The notes: generated by a model not told the origin, from the letters alone. 64,000 nucleotides of DNA from Shewanella yunxiaonensis (GCF_018223345.1 NZ_CP073587.1:717001-781000), one strand, 5' to 3'; numbered from the stretch's first letter, positions 1 to 9,052 are shown. Program-made: numbers and translations.

Positions 1-862
1 CACCCAGACGACAGTGATGGTGATCATTAACGGTTTCATCCATGTTTTGCTTCTCAATCAGTGCATAGATATGGTTTTTCCATACCGCATGATCGAGTTT
101 GGTCGTGGTGAGAAAGCCAATGGTGGCACTGCTATTAATGACTTTTTGCATCTGTTCTGAACTGTCCAGTACCTGATTCACGACGGTATCTATCTGACTG
201 GCAGAAGTGGCAACTTCCGACGCACAATGGCGGGTTTCATCCGAAACGGTTCTTAACGCCTGAGCCTGTTTCACAATCTCTTCCACCAATTTTTCAATGT
301 TATTGCTGGAGTCGTGGGCTTTTGCCGCCAGATTGCGTACCTCATCGGCAACAACGGCAAAGCCGCGTCCCGCTTCGCCAGCCCGGGCGGCCTCAATCGC
401 AGCGTTTAATGCCAGGAGATTAGTCTGATCCGAAATGGCCTGAATGGCGCTAACAAATTGATTGATGCTCTGTGTGCTGTGTTCTAACTGCTGCACTGCT
501 TGCTGGCTGGCGGCTGAGTGGCTGTTAAGCTGGCTCGCCCGACTTCCCAAGTGCACCACTGCTCGGCGAGTCTGTGCAAAAACGCTGTCCAATTGCTGCA
601 GATTTTGCGCTTCCTGCTGCATGTCGCTGGCATTATTGGCCATTGCCTCACGCACCGACAGCAACATCTGTCCGCCTTGATTCTGACAGGTCAGCATATC
701 GGTAAATTGCCGATGTTGTTGATCCTGATGTTGCAGATTCTGTTCATACTCACTAATGGTTTGCTTTAACATGCCAATTTCATTGTCATGCTCAGCCTGA
801 AGTTGTTGGATTTGCTGTTGTAGGTGGGCAATTTGTTTCTCAGACTGTTTTCGTGGCCACAT
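1..862 (-). CDS. Soluble methyl-accepting chemotaxis protein with C-terminal CZB domain (3' end cut by window)
   Basis: Reading the minus strand gives an open frame of 287 codons running off the left edge. The first ~90 residues are Gln-rich coiled coil ([10 protein letters not shown] onward) with no membrane segment, so the receptor should be cytoplasmic. Around residues 145-185 lies the chemoreceptor hairpin tip ([20 protein letters not shown], then [15 protein letters not shown]), which contacts CheA and CheW. The last visible residues ([13 protein letters not shown], then HHHCRLG) match the start of a CZB zinc-binding domain, where His and Cys ligands bind Zn. ATG at 862 has a GGA 8 bases upstream; an in-frame ATG at 871 has no ribosome site. 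Family assignment is firm; the ligand is unknown. Confidence 0.9.
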   Translation of the reverse strand, partial: MWPRKQSEKQIAHLQQQIQQLQAEHDNEIGMLKQTISEYEQNLQHQDQQHRQFTDMLTCQNQGGQMLLSVREAMANNASDMQQEAQNLQQLDSVFAQTRRAVVHLGSRASQLNSHSAASQQAVQQLEHSTQSINQFVSAIQAISDQTNLLALNAAIEAARAGEAGRGFAVVADEVRNLAAKAHDSSNNIEKLVEEIVKQAQALRTVSDETRHCASEVATSASQIDTVVNQVLDSSEQMQKVINSSATIGFLTTTKLDHAVWKNHIYALIEKQNMDETVNDHHHCRLG

Positions 863-871
863 AAAAATCAT

Positions 872-1199
872 CCAATAATGAGATTAAGCGAATGATACCC
901 ACATTTAAAAAGCGGGTTTGTGAGAAAGTATATAACGTGAACTAAAAGTTACAATGGTGATTAAAATTAATACGATTTAAGTGATGCTCACCTCACAAAG
1001 ATCCTTGGTCATGCATGAACCATAAGTGATATTTCGTTTGTCACTGAGTGGGCAGGGTCCCATTAGGTTGGTGTCACTCATGGTATCGGGGCTTAATGAT
1101 TAAGCCGCCGCAGACACAGTAACTGAGGTAAAATGTGCCTGTGCAGTCAAAATTGACTTTGTTATACTCCGCCTCCTCTTGATTAGCAGGTTCTTAACC
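872..1199. other. Intergenic region between divergent MCP and rlhA genes
   Basis: About 330 bases with no convincing gene on either strand. It must hold the promoters of the two divergent genes. A TATACT box near 1163 is a possible -10 element for rlhA, but no good -35 sits at the right distance. I see no flagellar sigma-28 motif upstream of the receptor gene. Confidence 0.5.
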
Positions 1200-3104
1200 A
1201 TGGTACAGATATACTCACCAGCGCTTTCCCTTCCGGTAGATGGTTCTCTGGAGTTACTCGCTCCGGCGAAAAACGCTGATTATGGTATTGCGGCAATCAG
1301 CCACGGTGCTGATGCGGTGTATATTGGTGGACCTGCTTTTGGCGCCCGAGCCACAGCGGGCAACAGTGTGCAGGATATTGAACGGCTGTGTCACTATGCT
1401 CACGGCTATGGTGCGCAGGTGTTTGTGGCGCTGAATACCATCCTCAGCGATCAAGAATTACAGCAAGCAGATCAACTGATCCGGCAGTTATATCAGGCGG
1501 GTGCTGATGCGTTAATTGTGCAGGATATGGGCATTTTGCAGTTAGATTTGCCACCGATAGCGCTACACGCCAGTACTCAGACCGATAATCGAACCCCGGA
1601 AAAAGTGGCGTTTCTGGAGCAAGTGGGCTTTTCTCAGGTGGTGCTGGCCCGAGAGCTTAGCCTGGAGCAAATCCGTGCCATTGCTGCCAAGGTCAAAACC
1701 CGATTGGAATTTTTTATCCACGGTGCTTTATGTGTTAGCTATTCCGGTCTGTGTAATCTCAGCCATGCATACAGCAAACGCAGTGCGAATCGCGGTGAGT
1801 GTTCACAGATGTGCCGTCTGCCATGCAATCTCAAGACCCGCGAAGGCGAGACATTGGCCGAAAACCAGCATTTGTTGTCATTAAAAGATAATAACCAGAC
1901 TGATAATCTGGAGGCCTTAATTCTGGCAGGGATCCGTTCGTTCAAAATTGAAGGTCGATTAAAAGATCTCAGTTACGTAAAAAATGTCACCGCACATTAC
2001 CGGCAACAACTGGATGCGATAATGGCGCGGCATTCCGGATTGCAGCCTGCATCTCACGGACATTGCGAATACACATTTACGCCGAATCCTGACAAAAGCT
2101 TCAACCGTGGGAAAACTGATTATTTTGTTAATCAACGTCATGGTGGTCTTAATGACTTCCGTACCCCTAAGTATTTAGGGCAGAGTGCTGGTCGCGTCAG
2201 TCGTATCGGTAAGGACTGGCTGGAGATCAACCGTGATGGCGCTGAAGCGGGCGAGTTGCACAATGGCGATGGCTTGTGTTACTTCACTATCGATTTTGCC
2301 AAAGCAGTGCACTCAGATGCTAAGCTCAATGGGCTGCGTGTTAACCGAGCGGAGGGGAACCGTGTCTGGTTGGCCGGAGCCGTGCCGGGGGATCTGCGTG
2401 TTGGCGTGGAGCTGTTCCGCAACCTCGATCATGATTTTGAAAATCTGCTCGGTAAGGAGTCATCAAAACGCTTAGTTGATGTTGACCTCCAGCTGTTTGA
2501 TACCGATGCCGGTCTGGGGTTGGCGATAAGTGATAGTTATGGCAACACCGCTGATGTGATGGTGGCGTTTGAGCGTCAGCCAGCCAACGATCCGCAAAAA
2601 GCCTCACAGCATCTGCAAAGTGGCTTGTTGAAGCTTGGCGGTACTCGTTATCGTGCGCGTAATATTGAGATAGCCACTTCACAAGCGTGGTTTGTTCCTG
2701 CAGCGGTACTGAATGGTTTACGCCGTGAAGCGGTGGATGCCTTGGAACAAGTCCGACGGGAGCATTACCAGCGCCCGCAACCTTGGCCGCGCGACCCCGA
2801 CGCCATTTTCCCGCAGAAATATCTCAGTTATCTGGGCAATGTGAATAATGCCAGTGCTAAAGCCTTCTACGAGCAACATGGCGTAATTAAGATTGAACCT
2901 TCATACGAGCAAAATCAATTACTTGAAGATACGCCGTTGATGATCACCAAGCATTGCCTGCGTTACAGCTTTAATATGTGTCCGAAAGAGCATCCAGAAC
3001 TCAAGGCTGAACCTATGTTGCTGGAAGTGGGTAATGACACCCTGAAACTGGTTTTTGATTGTCTGAAATGTGAGATGCTTGTGGTGGGTAATAACAAGCT
3101 TTGA
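1200..3104 (+). CDS. rlhA: 23S rRNA 5-hydroxycytidine (C2501) synthase RlhA, U32 peptidase family
   Basis: The 634-residue product matches E. coli RlhA (YdcP, about 650 aa) along its length as I recall it. The shorter TrhP/YegQ paralogue (about 450 aa) is a worse fit because the C-terminal extension is present here. RlhA hydroxylates C2501 of 23S rRNA. Visible features are the N-terminal barrel start (LELLAPAKNADYGIAA, HGADAVYIGGPAFGAR), the U32 core (EFFIHGALCVSYSGLC) with a cysteine cluster (CVSYSGLC, then GECSQMC), SFKIEGRLKDLSYVKN, and further Cys pairs near the end (CLRYSFNMCP, FDCLKCEM) that could bind a metal centre. ATG at 1200 has AGCAGG nine bases upstream; a TTG at 1179 is less likely. 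Confidence 0.9.
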   Translation: MVQIYSPALSLPVDGSLELLAPAKNADYGIAAISHGADAVYIGGPAFGARATAGNSVQDIERLCHYAHGYGAQVFVALNTILSDQELQQADQLIRQLYQAGADALIVQDMGILQLDLPPIALHASTQTDNRTPEKVAFLEQVGFSQVVLARELSLEQIRAIAAKVKTRLEFFIHGALCVSYSGLCNLSHAYSKRSANRGECSQMCRLPCNLKTREGETLAENQHLLSLKDNNQTDNLEALILAGIRSFKIEGRLKDLSYVKNVTAHYRQQLDAIMARHSGLQPASHGHCEYTFTPNPDKSFNRGKTDYFVNQRHGGLNDFRTPKYLGQSAGRVSRIGKDWLEINRDGAEAGELHNGDGLCYFTIDFAKAVHSDAKLNGLRVNRAEGNRVWLAGAVPGDLRVGVELFRNLDHDFENLLGKESSKRLVDVDLQLFDTDAGLGLAISDSYGNTADVMVAFERQPANDPQKASQHLQSGLLKLGGTRYRARNIEIATSQAWFVPAAVLNGLRREAVDALEQVRREHYQRPQPWPRDPDAIFPQKYLSYLGNVNNASAKAFYEQHGVIKIEPSYEQNQLLEDTPLMITKHCLRYSFNMCPKEHPELKAEPMLLEVGNDTLKLVFDCLKCEMLVVGNNKL

Positions 3105-3224
3105 TCATTAAAAAAATGTCAAAATTTTAAAATTTTTTTGACGTTTTATTGAACTGAATCAAACAGGTGTTTACAGCTTAAGACTAAGCTAAAACTGTGC
3201 GACACGGACAAGGGGGAGGCAAAA

Positions 3225-3836
3225 ATGCCAAAAGCCATGTTTGACCACAGTTTAACTATGCTGGTGAGCGTAGTGGCGCTTATTCTACTTTCTCTCAGCT
3301 TTTCTGGTGAATATTTCACGCCGTTGATGAAACTACCGCCCTTAGCATTAGTTGCCGGGATACTGGTAACCACTGGGATCGGGATTTGGTCGGTACAACT
3401 TGGTGGTCGAGCCATATGGGCATTGCCACTGGCCTACCTGTTAATGCTCGCATTGGGCACCGTGGTAGCCCCGTCATCGGTAGTGTTAATCATTGCCAAA
3501 GCCAGCATTTTATTATCAGTGTTTATTGTCGGTATGTTGATCGCCGGTAACGTTAAATTATCGACCCATGTGGCAGCCGCCTTGGTGGGAATGCTGGCAT
3601 TTTCTCATGGTTATGCGTATGGACACGTTAATTTGGGACTGATGGGCTGGCAGCATGGCGTCAGCATTTACGATTGGCTATTGATGATGTTGCCGGGATT
3701 AGTGGCCGCCATTCTGATGAGTCTGTTTGGCGAGGCGACTTGCAGTACCCTAGTTAAAACGCACCATAAACCTATTGCCTATAGCATCGGTGGCATGATG
3801 TTGTTCGCCGGGCTGATGATGGTATTACTGGAGTAA
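3225..3836 (+). CDS. HupE/UreJ-like integral membrane protein
   Basis: This 203-residue protein is almost entirely hydrophobic, with about six membrane helices. The stretch HGYAYGHV (residues ~126-133) resembles the HGYAHG motif of HupE/UreJ proteins, which are nickel- or cobalt-linked permease-like proteins. The first canonical family motif, HPxxGxDH, is absent, and I cannot see a metal-binding N-terminus. A strong ribosome site (GGGGGAGG) precedes the ATG. No hydrogenase or urease genes are nearby, so a role in nickel supply is not supported by context. The family call is tentative. Confidence 0.55.
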   Translation: MPKAMFDHSLTMLVSVVALILLSLSFSGEYFTPLMKLPPLALVAGILVTTGIGIWSVQLGGRAIWALPLAYLLMLALGTVVAPSSVVLIIAKASILLSVFIVGMLIAGNVKLSTHVAAALVGMLAFSHGYAYGHVNLGLMGWQHGVSIYDWLLMMLPGLVAAILMSLFGEATCSTLVKTHHKPIAYSIGGMMLFAGLMMVLLE

Positions 3837-3864
3837 TGTGACGCATAAGAAAGGGCGATGGAAC

Positions 3865-3941
3865 TGGTCGGAGCGAGAGGATTCGAACCTCCGACCCCTG
3901 CCTCCCGAAGACAGTGCTCTACCAGGCTGAGCTACGCTCCG
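3865..3941 (-). tRNA. tRNA-Pro (anticodon CGG)
   Basis: The complement folds as a full 77-base tRNA. The acceptor stem CGGAGCG pairs with CGCTCCG, and a discriminator A and an encoded CCA follow. The anticodon stem CTGTC/GGCAG encloses TTCGGGA, giving anticodon CGG for CCG proline codons. The T arm reads GGAGGTTCGAATCCTC. It resembles E. coli proK and stands alone, not in an rRNA or tRNA cluster. Confidence 0.97.
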
Positions 3942-4077
3942 CTCCGACATTCCTGACGTTACATAGCGAAGGTAGATGCCGCCGCCCTGCAACGCTGCGT
4001 ATGATGCCACAAATTTTTCGGAAGTGTGATAGCCAAAATACCGTTTGCTGTAAATTTAAGCTGAATTCAGCTTATTT

Positions 4078-4518
4078 TTAGCCAATCAGATTTTTCATTG
4101 TGGTAGCAAGGGCATACAAGCCATTTGTACGCGAAGGGCTAAGCTGTCCGGCCAATCCTAAACTGGCAAAATAATGTTCAGCTGAGAATGTCATAATCTC
4201 ATCGGCACTGCGGTTGTTGACCGCCGCGAGCAGCAGCGCAATCAGTCCTTTTACGATTCTGGCATCACTAAAAGCGACATACAGATGCTGTCCGTCGCGC
4301 GTTTGGTGATACAACCACGCTGCACTCTCACAGCCGCGCACTCTAGCAGAGTCCTGCTGCCACTCAGCTGGCAATTCTGGCAGTAATTTGCCCACTTGCA
4401 TCAGTAAGCGGTATTTATCTTGCCAATTGCTCGCCTCATGTACAGTTGCCACCGCGTGTTGCAATTGTGGCAGACAGTCACGATATGCTTCGAACAACCG
4501 ATTATCAGGACCGTTCAT
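4078..4518 (-). CDS. csdE: Cysteine desulfuration protein CsdE (SufE family)
   Basis: The 146-residue SufE-fold protein is the sulfur acceptor for CsdA. The active Cys is C63 in RVRGCESAAWL, matching the RVxGC(E/Q)S loop of SufE and CsdE. The frame stays open further upstream into csdA, but ATG at 4518, 14 bases after the csdA stop, gives the normal length and N-terminus. The two genes form one unit and are expected to move persulfide sulfur from cysteine to acceptor proteins. Confidence 0.9.
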   Translation of the reverse strand: MNGPDNRLFEAYRDCLPQLQHAVATVHEASNWQDKYRLLMQVGKLLPELPAEWQQDSARVRGCESAAWLYHQTRDGQHLYVAFSDARIVKGLIALLLAAVNNRSADEIMTFSAEHYFASLGLAGQLSPSRTNGLYALATTMKNLIG

Positions 4519-4532
4519 GAATGTTCCCACGA

Positions 4533-5750
4533 CTATACTTCCGTCAGTAAATTGATAGCGGTACGCAGCCCCTGTATAAAGCACTTGATATCTGCGGCAT
4601 TACTATAGATCCCGAGCGATACTCTGCAGCAGCCTTTAACTCCCATGAGCTGCATCAGTGGCATGGCACAGTGATGACCACAGCGAATGGCGATCCCTTG
4701 CTGATCCAGCAACATGCCGATGTCCTGATGATGTTCGTCGGCGAGATTAAACGCTACCGCACCGCTGTTATCTGGATGCGCACCATAAAGTTTAACACCG
4801 GGAAGTTGTGCCAGCTCTTGCTGTAATTGCTGCAGTAGCTGCTGCTCTTGTCGTTGGGCCGCTTCACGGTCAAGACTGCAGAGGAAGTCAACCGCGGCCC
4901 CCAGACCTATCACTTCGGCAATCGGTGGTGTGCCTGCTTCCAGACGAAAGGGCAGTTCACCAAATTCAGTGTGGTCAAAGCTCACCGTTTTTATCATCTC
5001 GCCGCCGGTGAGTAATGGTGTCAGCGTATCCAGCAGCGCAAAACGCCCCCACAGCACCCCTATGCCTGTCGGTCCATACATCTTATGACCAGAAAAAGCG
5101 TAAAAATCGCAACCGAGTTGCTGTATATCCACCGGCAGGTGTCCGATGGCCTGTGCACCGTCTACCACGCAAATAGCACCAGCTGTATGGATTTGCTGCG
5201 ACAGGGCGCGGATATCGTTCACAGTCCCCAACACGTTGGAGACATGACTTAGCGCTACCAGTTTCGTCGGTTGCTGCAGTAGCGTCGTTAGCGCTTGGCG
5301 ATCCAAGCGTAAGGTTGATCTCAGTGGGATCGGGATTAATGTCGCCCCGGTGCTTTTGGCCAGTTGTTGCCAAGGCACCAGATTGGCGTGATGGGCTGTG
5401 CTATCTACCAGAATTCGATCGCCGGCGCGAATTTGCGACGCCAGCCCATGAGCCAGCAGGTTAAGCGCTTCTGTGGTGCCGTGAGTAAAGATGATTTCCT
5501 GCTGTTTTTCGGCATTGATAAACCGCTGAATTTTTTCGCGAACGGCTTCAAAACCACGAGTCGCAGCCGCTGCTAACTGGTAGCTGCCACGATGCACGTT
5601 AGCATTGTGGCGGCGATAATAGTCATCCATTGCCTGTATCACCGCTAAGGGTTTCTGGCTGGTCGCCGCCGTGTCCAGATAGCATAGTGGGTAATCGCCC
5701 ATCATCTGGTGTAGCAGCGGAAACTGGTCGCGTATTGAAGAACCGTTCAT
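4533..5750 (-). CDS. csdA: Cysteine desulfurase CsdA
   Basis: This 405-residue class V aminotransferase-fold enzyme takes sulfur from L-cysteine to form a persulfide and alanine. The PLP lysine is K223 in FSGHKMYGPTG; the catalytic Cys is C361 in RCGHHCAMPLMQLMG, a short loop typical of the SufS/CsdA group (group II) as opposed to IscS. Other landmarks are YLDTAATSQKP near the N-terminus and CVVDGAQAIGHLPVD. It lies immediately upstream of csdE. The predicted hairpin at 5773-5804 sits only about 22 bases before the start codon, so csdA needs a promoter very close by or readthrough from tas. Confidence 0.93.
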   Translation of the reverse strand: MNGSSIRDQFPLLHQMMGDYPLCYLDTAATSQKPLAVIQAMDDYYRRHNANVHRGSYQLAAAATRGFEAVREKIQRFINAEKQQEIIFTHGTTEALNLLAHGLASQIRAGDRILVDSTAHHANLVPWQQLAKSTGATLIPIPLRSTLRLDRQALTTLLQQPTKLVALSHVSNVLGTVNDIRALSQQIHTAGAICVVDGAQAIGHLPVDIQQLGCDFYAFSGHKMYGPTGIGVLWGRFALLDTLTPLLTGGEMIKTVSFDHTEFGELPFRLEAGTPPIAEVIGLGAAVDFLCSLDREAAQRQEQQLLQQLQQELAQLPGVKLYGAHPDNSGAVAFNLADEHHQDIGMLLDQQGIAIRCGHHCAMPLMQLMGVKGCCRVSLGIYSNAADIKCFIQGLRTAINLLTEV

Positions 5751-5768
5751 GAGTAGGGCTTAGATAAT

Positions 5769-5804
5769 CAAAAGGCGCACAGATCTTCAAAGATTTGGGC
5801 GCCT
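5769..5804 (-). terminator. Hairpin with U-tract between tas and csdA
   Basis: On the minus strand AGGCGC and GCGCCT (5773-5778, 5799-5804) enclose a second stem of seven pairs with a four-base loop. Four Ts follow. It ends the tas transcript, but because csdA starts 22 bases further on it may also act as a csdA leader element. Confidence 0.7.
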
Positions 5805-5831
5805 AATGCAAGTATGTCTGTAATCTGCGGT

Positions 5832-6872
5832 TTAAGGGCAGGGCACGCGATACTTCAGACTCAATGCTTCTAATTCCGCTAATACTTCTTCTGACAGGGT
5901 TAATTGCTGGCTGTTGATATTTTCCCGTAGCTGCTCAGTAGCGGTCGCGCCGATAATGTTGGCACCAACAAACGGCCGAGAACTGACCCACGCCAACGCC
6001 ATCTGTACCGGGCTAAGTCCCAGTTTGCGCGCCAGTGTCACATAAGCTTCCGTGGCTTTTAATGCCAGCTCACTACTGGTGTAACGGGAAAAACGTTTGA
6101 ACAGCGTCAGCCGTGCACCTTCCGGCCAGGCATCATTAAGGTATTTACCACTCAACGTGCCAAACGCCAGCGGTGAGTATGCCAGTAGCGGCAGTTGTTC
6201 GCGGTGGCTGATTTCGCTCATGCCGATTTCGAAACTACGGTTTAGCAGGTTGTATGGGTTTTGCACCGTAACAATGCGCGGCACGCCATGTTTATCCGCC
6301 AGTTGCAGATATTTCATCAATCCCCAAGGCGTTTCATTGGAGACCCCAATGTAGCGCACTTTACCGAGGCGGATGACTTCTGCCAGCGCTTCTAATGTTT
6401 TCAGGATTGGCGTTTGTGACTCTTTGGGCTGTTGCTGGTAATACAACTCACCGAAAAAGTTCGTGTTTCGATGCGGCCAATGGATCTGATAAAGGTCGAT
6501 GGTATCAACCCCAAGGCGCTGCAGTGATGCATCCACCGCTGCATGAATATTGTCCCAATCCAGTGCCATATTCGGGCGAATGTAATCACAGCGCCCACCG
6601 GGTGCGGCAACTTTGGTCGCAATAACCAGCTTATCCCGGTTACCTCTGGCTTTTAGATAATTACCGATAATTCGTTCGGTTTCACCCTGAGTTTCCGGCA
6701 TTGGTGGAACCGGATACATTTCCGCCGCATCAATAAAATTGATGCCTTCACCGATGGCCAGATCTAATTGTTCAAAGGCTTCCGCCTGAGTGTTCTGCTG
6801 TCCCCAGGTCATGGTGCCCAGGCAAAGTTTACTTACTTCCAGGTTGGAATTGGGAATACGCATATATTCCAT
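5832..6872 (-). CDS. tas: NADP(H)-dependent aldo-keto reductase Tas
   Basis: The 346-residue product follows E. coli Tas closely from its start (MEYMRIPNSNLEVSKLCLG) through DAAEMYPVPPMPETQGETE to the C-terminus. The AKR barrel is complete, with the Asp-Tyr pair of the active site in DAAEMY and the Lys in ATKV. The C-terminal NADPH-binding part (GATATEQLRENI) is present. Substrate is not known; E. coli tas was first noted as a multicopy suppressor in tyrosine auxotrophs. ATG at 6872 has GGGAG ten bases upstream. Confidence 0.92.
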   Translation of the reverse strand: MEYMRIPNSNLEVSKLCLGTMTWGQQNTQAEAFEQLDLAIGEGINFIDAAEMYPVPPMPETQGETERIIGNYLKARGNRDKLVIATKVAAPGGRCDYIRPNMALDWDNIHAAVDASLQRLGVDTIDLYQIHWPHRNTNFFGELYYQQQPKESQTPILKTLEALAEVIRLGKVRYIGVSNETPWGLMKYLQLADKHGVPRIVTVQNPYNLLNRSFEIGMSEISHREQLPLLAYSPLAFGTLSGKYLNDAWPEGARLTLFKRFSRYTSSELALKATEAYVTLARKLGLSPVQMALAWVSSRPFVGANIIGATATEQLRENINSQQLTLSEEVLAELEALSLKYRVPCP

Positions 6873-6966
6873 TGACTGCTCCCTTGGTTCCTGTTTACTT
6901 GCACGCTAGCAAGTTTTTCTCGTGCTGGACAGCGATCTTTGCGGAGTTGGCTAAATATTGCGCTAA

Positions 6967-7464
6967 TTAGTCGATATCCAGCAACATCGGAATTTCGCAG
7001 GCATCGTGACCGGTGTTGCCGATCGGCGCCGCTAACTGCTTGAAGCCGAGTTTATGATAAAGTCTCAGCGCTTCTGGTAACAGCGAAGTAGTTTCCAGAT
7101 ACATCTGCTGGTAGCCAGCCGCTTTCGCCTCGGCAATGCAGTGTTTGGCCAGTTGCTGACCAACACCTTGGCCACGCAATTCTGCCAAAAAATACATCTT
7201 TTGCAGTTCGCAAATCTGCGGATAGCCGCTGACTTTGCCAATCCCCGCACCGCCAGCTACCTTCCCGTTATGTTCTACTAACCAGTAGCCATATCCTGGT
7301 TGACCGTATATGGCAGACAGCTGATCCAGTGTTGGATCGGCAACACTGTAGCCTTTATCGGGGGTCAGACCATACTCTGCGGATACTTCACGAATCACTG
7401 CTGCAATTGCTGAGTCATCCGCTGCAGTCAATGGCCGGAATAGCGCTTTTGTTAATGTATTCAT
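6967..7464 (-). CDS. GNAT-family N-acetyltransferase
   Basis: This 165-residue protein has the GNAT fold. The acetyl-CoA pyrophosphate loop is LRGQGVGQQL (residues ~95-105), preceded by the beta-4 strand LQKMYFLAE and followed by YLETTSLLPEALRLYHKLGF, a typical motif B. It is the first of two GNAT genes that bracket yjjX on the same strand, with 25 bases between this gene's start and the yjjX stop. The acceptor substrate cannot be read from the sequence. Confidence 0.85.
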   Translation of the reverse strand: MNTLTKALFRPLTAADDSAIAAVIREVSAEYGLTPDKGYSVADPTLDQLSAIYGQPGYGYWLVEHNGKVAGGAGIGKVSGYPQICELQKMYFLAELRGQGVGQQLAKHCIAEAKAAGYQQMYLETTSLLPEALRLYHKLGFKQLAAPIGNTGHDACEIPMLLDID

Positions 7465-7489
7465 CAGTTTAATTTCTACCCAAAATACT

Positions 7490-8023
7490 TCAGTAGAGTT
7501 TGGGAAACCGCAGTGGCGCGGCCGCCATAATCAACGCGGCAGTATAGGTGCCTTCACGCGTGGCATGGCCTTCGGTCAGCAGACCTATGGCGCCACCCGC
7601 TTGCTTGATATTAACAGTATTGAACATGGCATCCATGACATCGCCTAGTTCCTGTCCCTGTTGCAATGCCTGGTATACCTTCGTGGGTAACGGCAGATGG
7701 GCACTGCGGCTTAGACTGAGTTGACGATTATCGGCGATGACTACCCAGGCATAGGTGTAGGCATGATCGGCAATCAGATCGACACCGCCTTCCATTGCCA
7801 GATAATAGTCGGCAGTGGTCTGCTGCTGGCACCACTTGACGCGATTGATGGCGCCCTGTCGAGTGGCTTCGTCCGTCATGGGTTGATCTGCCACGCCGGA
7901 GGGGGCTTTTACACCTTCACAGAGAATTTCAGCATCGGGGTGCAAACTGGCAACGGCCTTTTTGCCAGCGTTGATTTTGACTGGGTTTGTCGAGCCCACC
8001 ACCACGCGAATGATTTTATTCAT
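7490..8023 (-). CDS. yjjX: Inosine/xanthosine triphosphatase YjjX
   Basis: The 177-residue enzyme removes non-canonical ITP and XTP, limiting misincorporation into nucleic acids. The family start VVVGSTNPVKINAGKKA binds the phosphates, and the core shows DEATRQGAINRVKWC and YYLAMEGGVDL, characteristic of YjjX. ATG at 8023 lies one base after the stop of the upstream GNAT gene, pointing to translational coupling. A longer frame starting inside the GNAT gene is unlikely. Confidence 0.9.
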   Translation of the reverse strand: MNKIIRVVVGSTNPVKINAGKKAVASLHPDAEILCEGVKAPSGVADQPMTDEATRQGAINRVKWCQQQTTADYYLAMEGGVDLIADHAYTYAWVVIADNRQLSLSRSAHLPLPTKVYQALQQGQELGDVMDAMFNTVNIKQAGGAIGLLTEGHATREGTYTAALIMAAAPLRFPKLY

Positions 8024-8024
8024 A

Positions 8025-8477
8025 TTAGGCTTTAACGACTTCTTCAAACATCAGGTAATGACTTTGTGCCATGCCCAACGCGGTATAGGTCTGCTGGGCC
8101 TGTTGATTGTCATGTTCAACATATAAGCGGAAGCTTGCGGCTCCACCTTCGGCTTCTGCCATGGTTTTTACCGCTTGATATAGTTGGCGATAGATACCCT
8201 GACGGCGACTGCTTGGGGTGACATAGACACTCTGGATCCAGTAGTAATTGGCGGCGCGCCAGTCACTCCATTCAAACGTCACCATTAACGAGGCAACAAT
8301 GTTTCCTTGCTGCTCGGCAACTAGATAAAAACCACGTTGTGGCTCGTTAATCATGGTGGTCACGCCGCGCGTCAACGTGGCCGCGTCAAGCTTTAGACCT
8401 TCAGTTTCTTCGGCCATTGCCTGGTTAAAGGCAACCAGCGCGTTGATATCTTCGCTGCGGCCTTTGCGGATTTGCAT
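8025..8477 (-). CDS. GNAT-family N-acetyltransferase
   Basis: The 150-residue protein shows GNAT motif A as VYVTPSSRRQGIYRQLY (residues ~88-105) and motif B near RLYVEHDNQQAQQTYTALGM. It begins with a typical MQIRKGRSEDINAL N-terminus. The ATG is preceded by GAGAG at a suitable distance. It is first in a likely three-gene unit with yjjX and the second GNAT gene. Specific substrate unknown. Confidence 0.85.
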   Translation of the reverse strand: MQIRKGRSEDINALVAFNQAMAEETEGLKLDAATLTRGVTTMINEPQRGFYLVAEQQGNIVASLMVTFEWSDWRAANYYWIQSVYVTPSSRRQGIYRQLYQAVKTMAEAEGGAASFRLYVEHDNQQAQQTYTALGMAQSHYLMFEEVVKA

Positions 8478-8582
8478 AAGATCTCTCGTCAGATTTTTTA
8501 ATGAGGTGGCTGCACAATCTAGCAGTGCACCATTACAGGTGCAAATGGCTTTAGCAGTGTATGGGCTTAGCGTTAAAACTTA

Positions 8583-8611
8583 TTAGACTAAAGTCTAACT
8601 CTGGATATAAT
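8583..8611 (+). promoter_or_regulatory. Candidate promoter with palindromic operator
   Basis: An exact TATAAT (8606-8611) has the weak -35 hexamer TTAGAC 17 bases upstream. That hexamer lies inside an inverted repeat, TTAGACT-AA-AGTCTAA (8583-8598). The arrangement suggests a regulated promoter for the small membrane protein gene downstream. The regulator is unknown. Confidence 0.5.
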
Positions 8612-8677
8612 GAAGCTGTTTTTTGAGCAGTTCCCGGTTAACGGGTAATGTCGTCTCGCTTGATCGGGGGAAGTATC

Positions 8678-8950
8678 ATGAATCAATCATCAATCAATAC
8701 CTCTGACGCTAACCGTGCCAAACGTCAGCTGTTGGCGCATTCGTTACACTTTCTACTGACCATGCTAACACTGGGTCTGTGGGGGCCGGTTTGGTGGTGG
8801 TATGCTAATCGTGGTTCAGTAAAAGACGAAGGATTCTTTCATCGTTTCGATAACGACTACTGGGATTATATTGTTGAGCGTGATGACCCCCCAGCCGCCT
8901 TACATCCGTTGCGTTTCGATCTGGCAGACGAAGTTCGTTTTGACGCTTGA
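8678..8950 (+). CDS. Small membrane protein of unknown function
   Basis: The 90-residue product has one hydrophobic stretch of about 25 residues (LLAHSLHFLLTMLTLGLWGPVWWW) followed by an acidic, soluble tail with no recognisable motif. The hydrophobic part resembles the repeat found in small superinfection-immunity-like membrane proteins, a weak likeness only. ATG at 8678 follows GGGGGAAG at good spacing; an upstream in-frame ATG at 8648 lacks one. I do not recognise a function. Confidence 0.65.
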   Translation: MNQSSINTSDANRAKRQLLAHSLHFLLTMLTLGLWGPVWWWYANRGSVKDEGFFHRFDNDYWDYIVERDDPPAALHPLRFDLADEVRFDA

Positions 8951-9014
8951 AGTGTATGCTTCTGGTTGTCAGTACCGTTGCTCCATCAAGGGTAACTTTG
9001 ATCGATAAACTTTC

Positions 9015-9052
9015 TGACGATGGATGTTTGTCATCGTCAAACTTGCGTTTTT
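9015..9052 (+). terminator. Possible terminator after the small membrane protein gene
   Basis: TGACGATG (9015-9022) and CATCGTCA (9032-9039) form an eight-pair stem with a nine-base loop. A run of six Ts starts eight bases later, further than usual, so this is a weak intrinsic terminator at best. Confidence 0.4.

Noticed and set aside
462..769. Two plus-strand frames opposite the chemoreceptor gene
   Set aside because: They are antisense to the strongly conserved MCP signalling tip and have Cys-rich, implausible translations.
3118..3142. AT-rich palindrome upstream of the HupE-like gene
   Set aside because: Almost all A/T with only short GC ends; not stable enough to call a terminator for rlhA.
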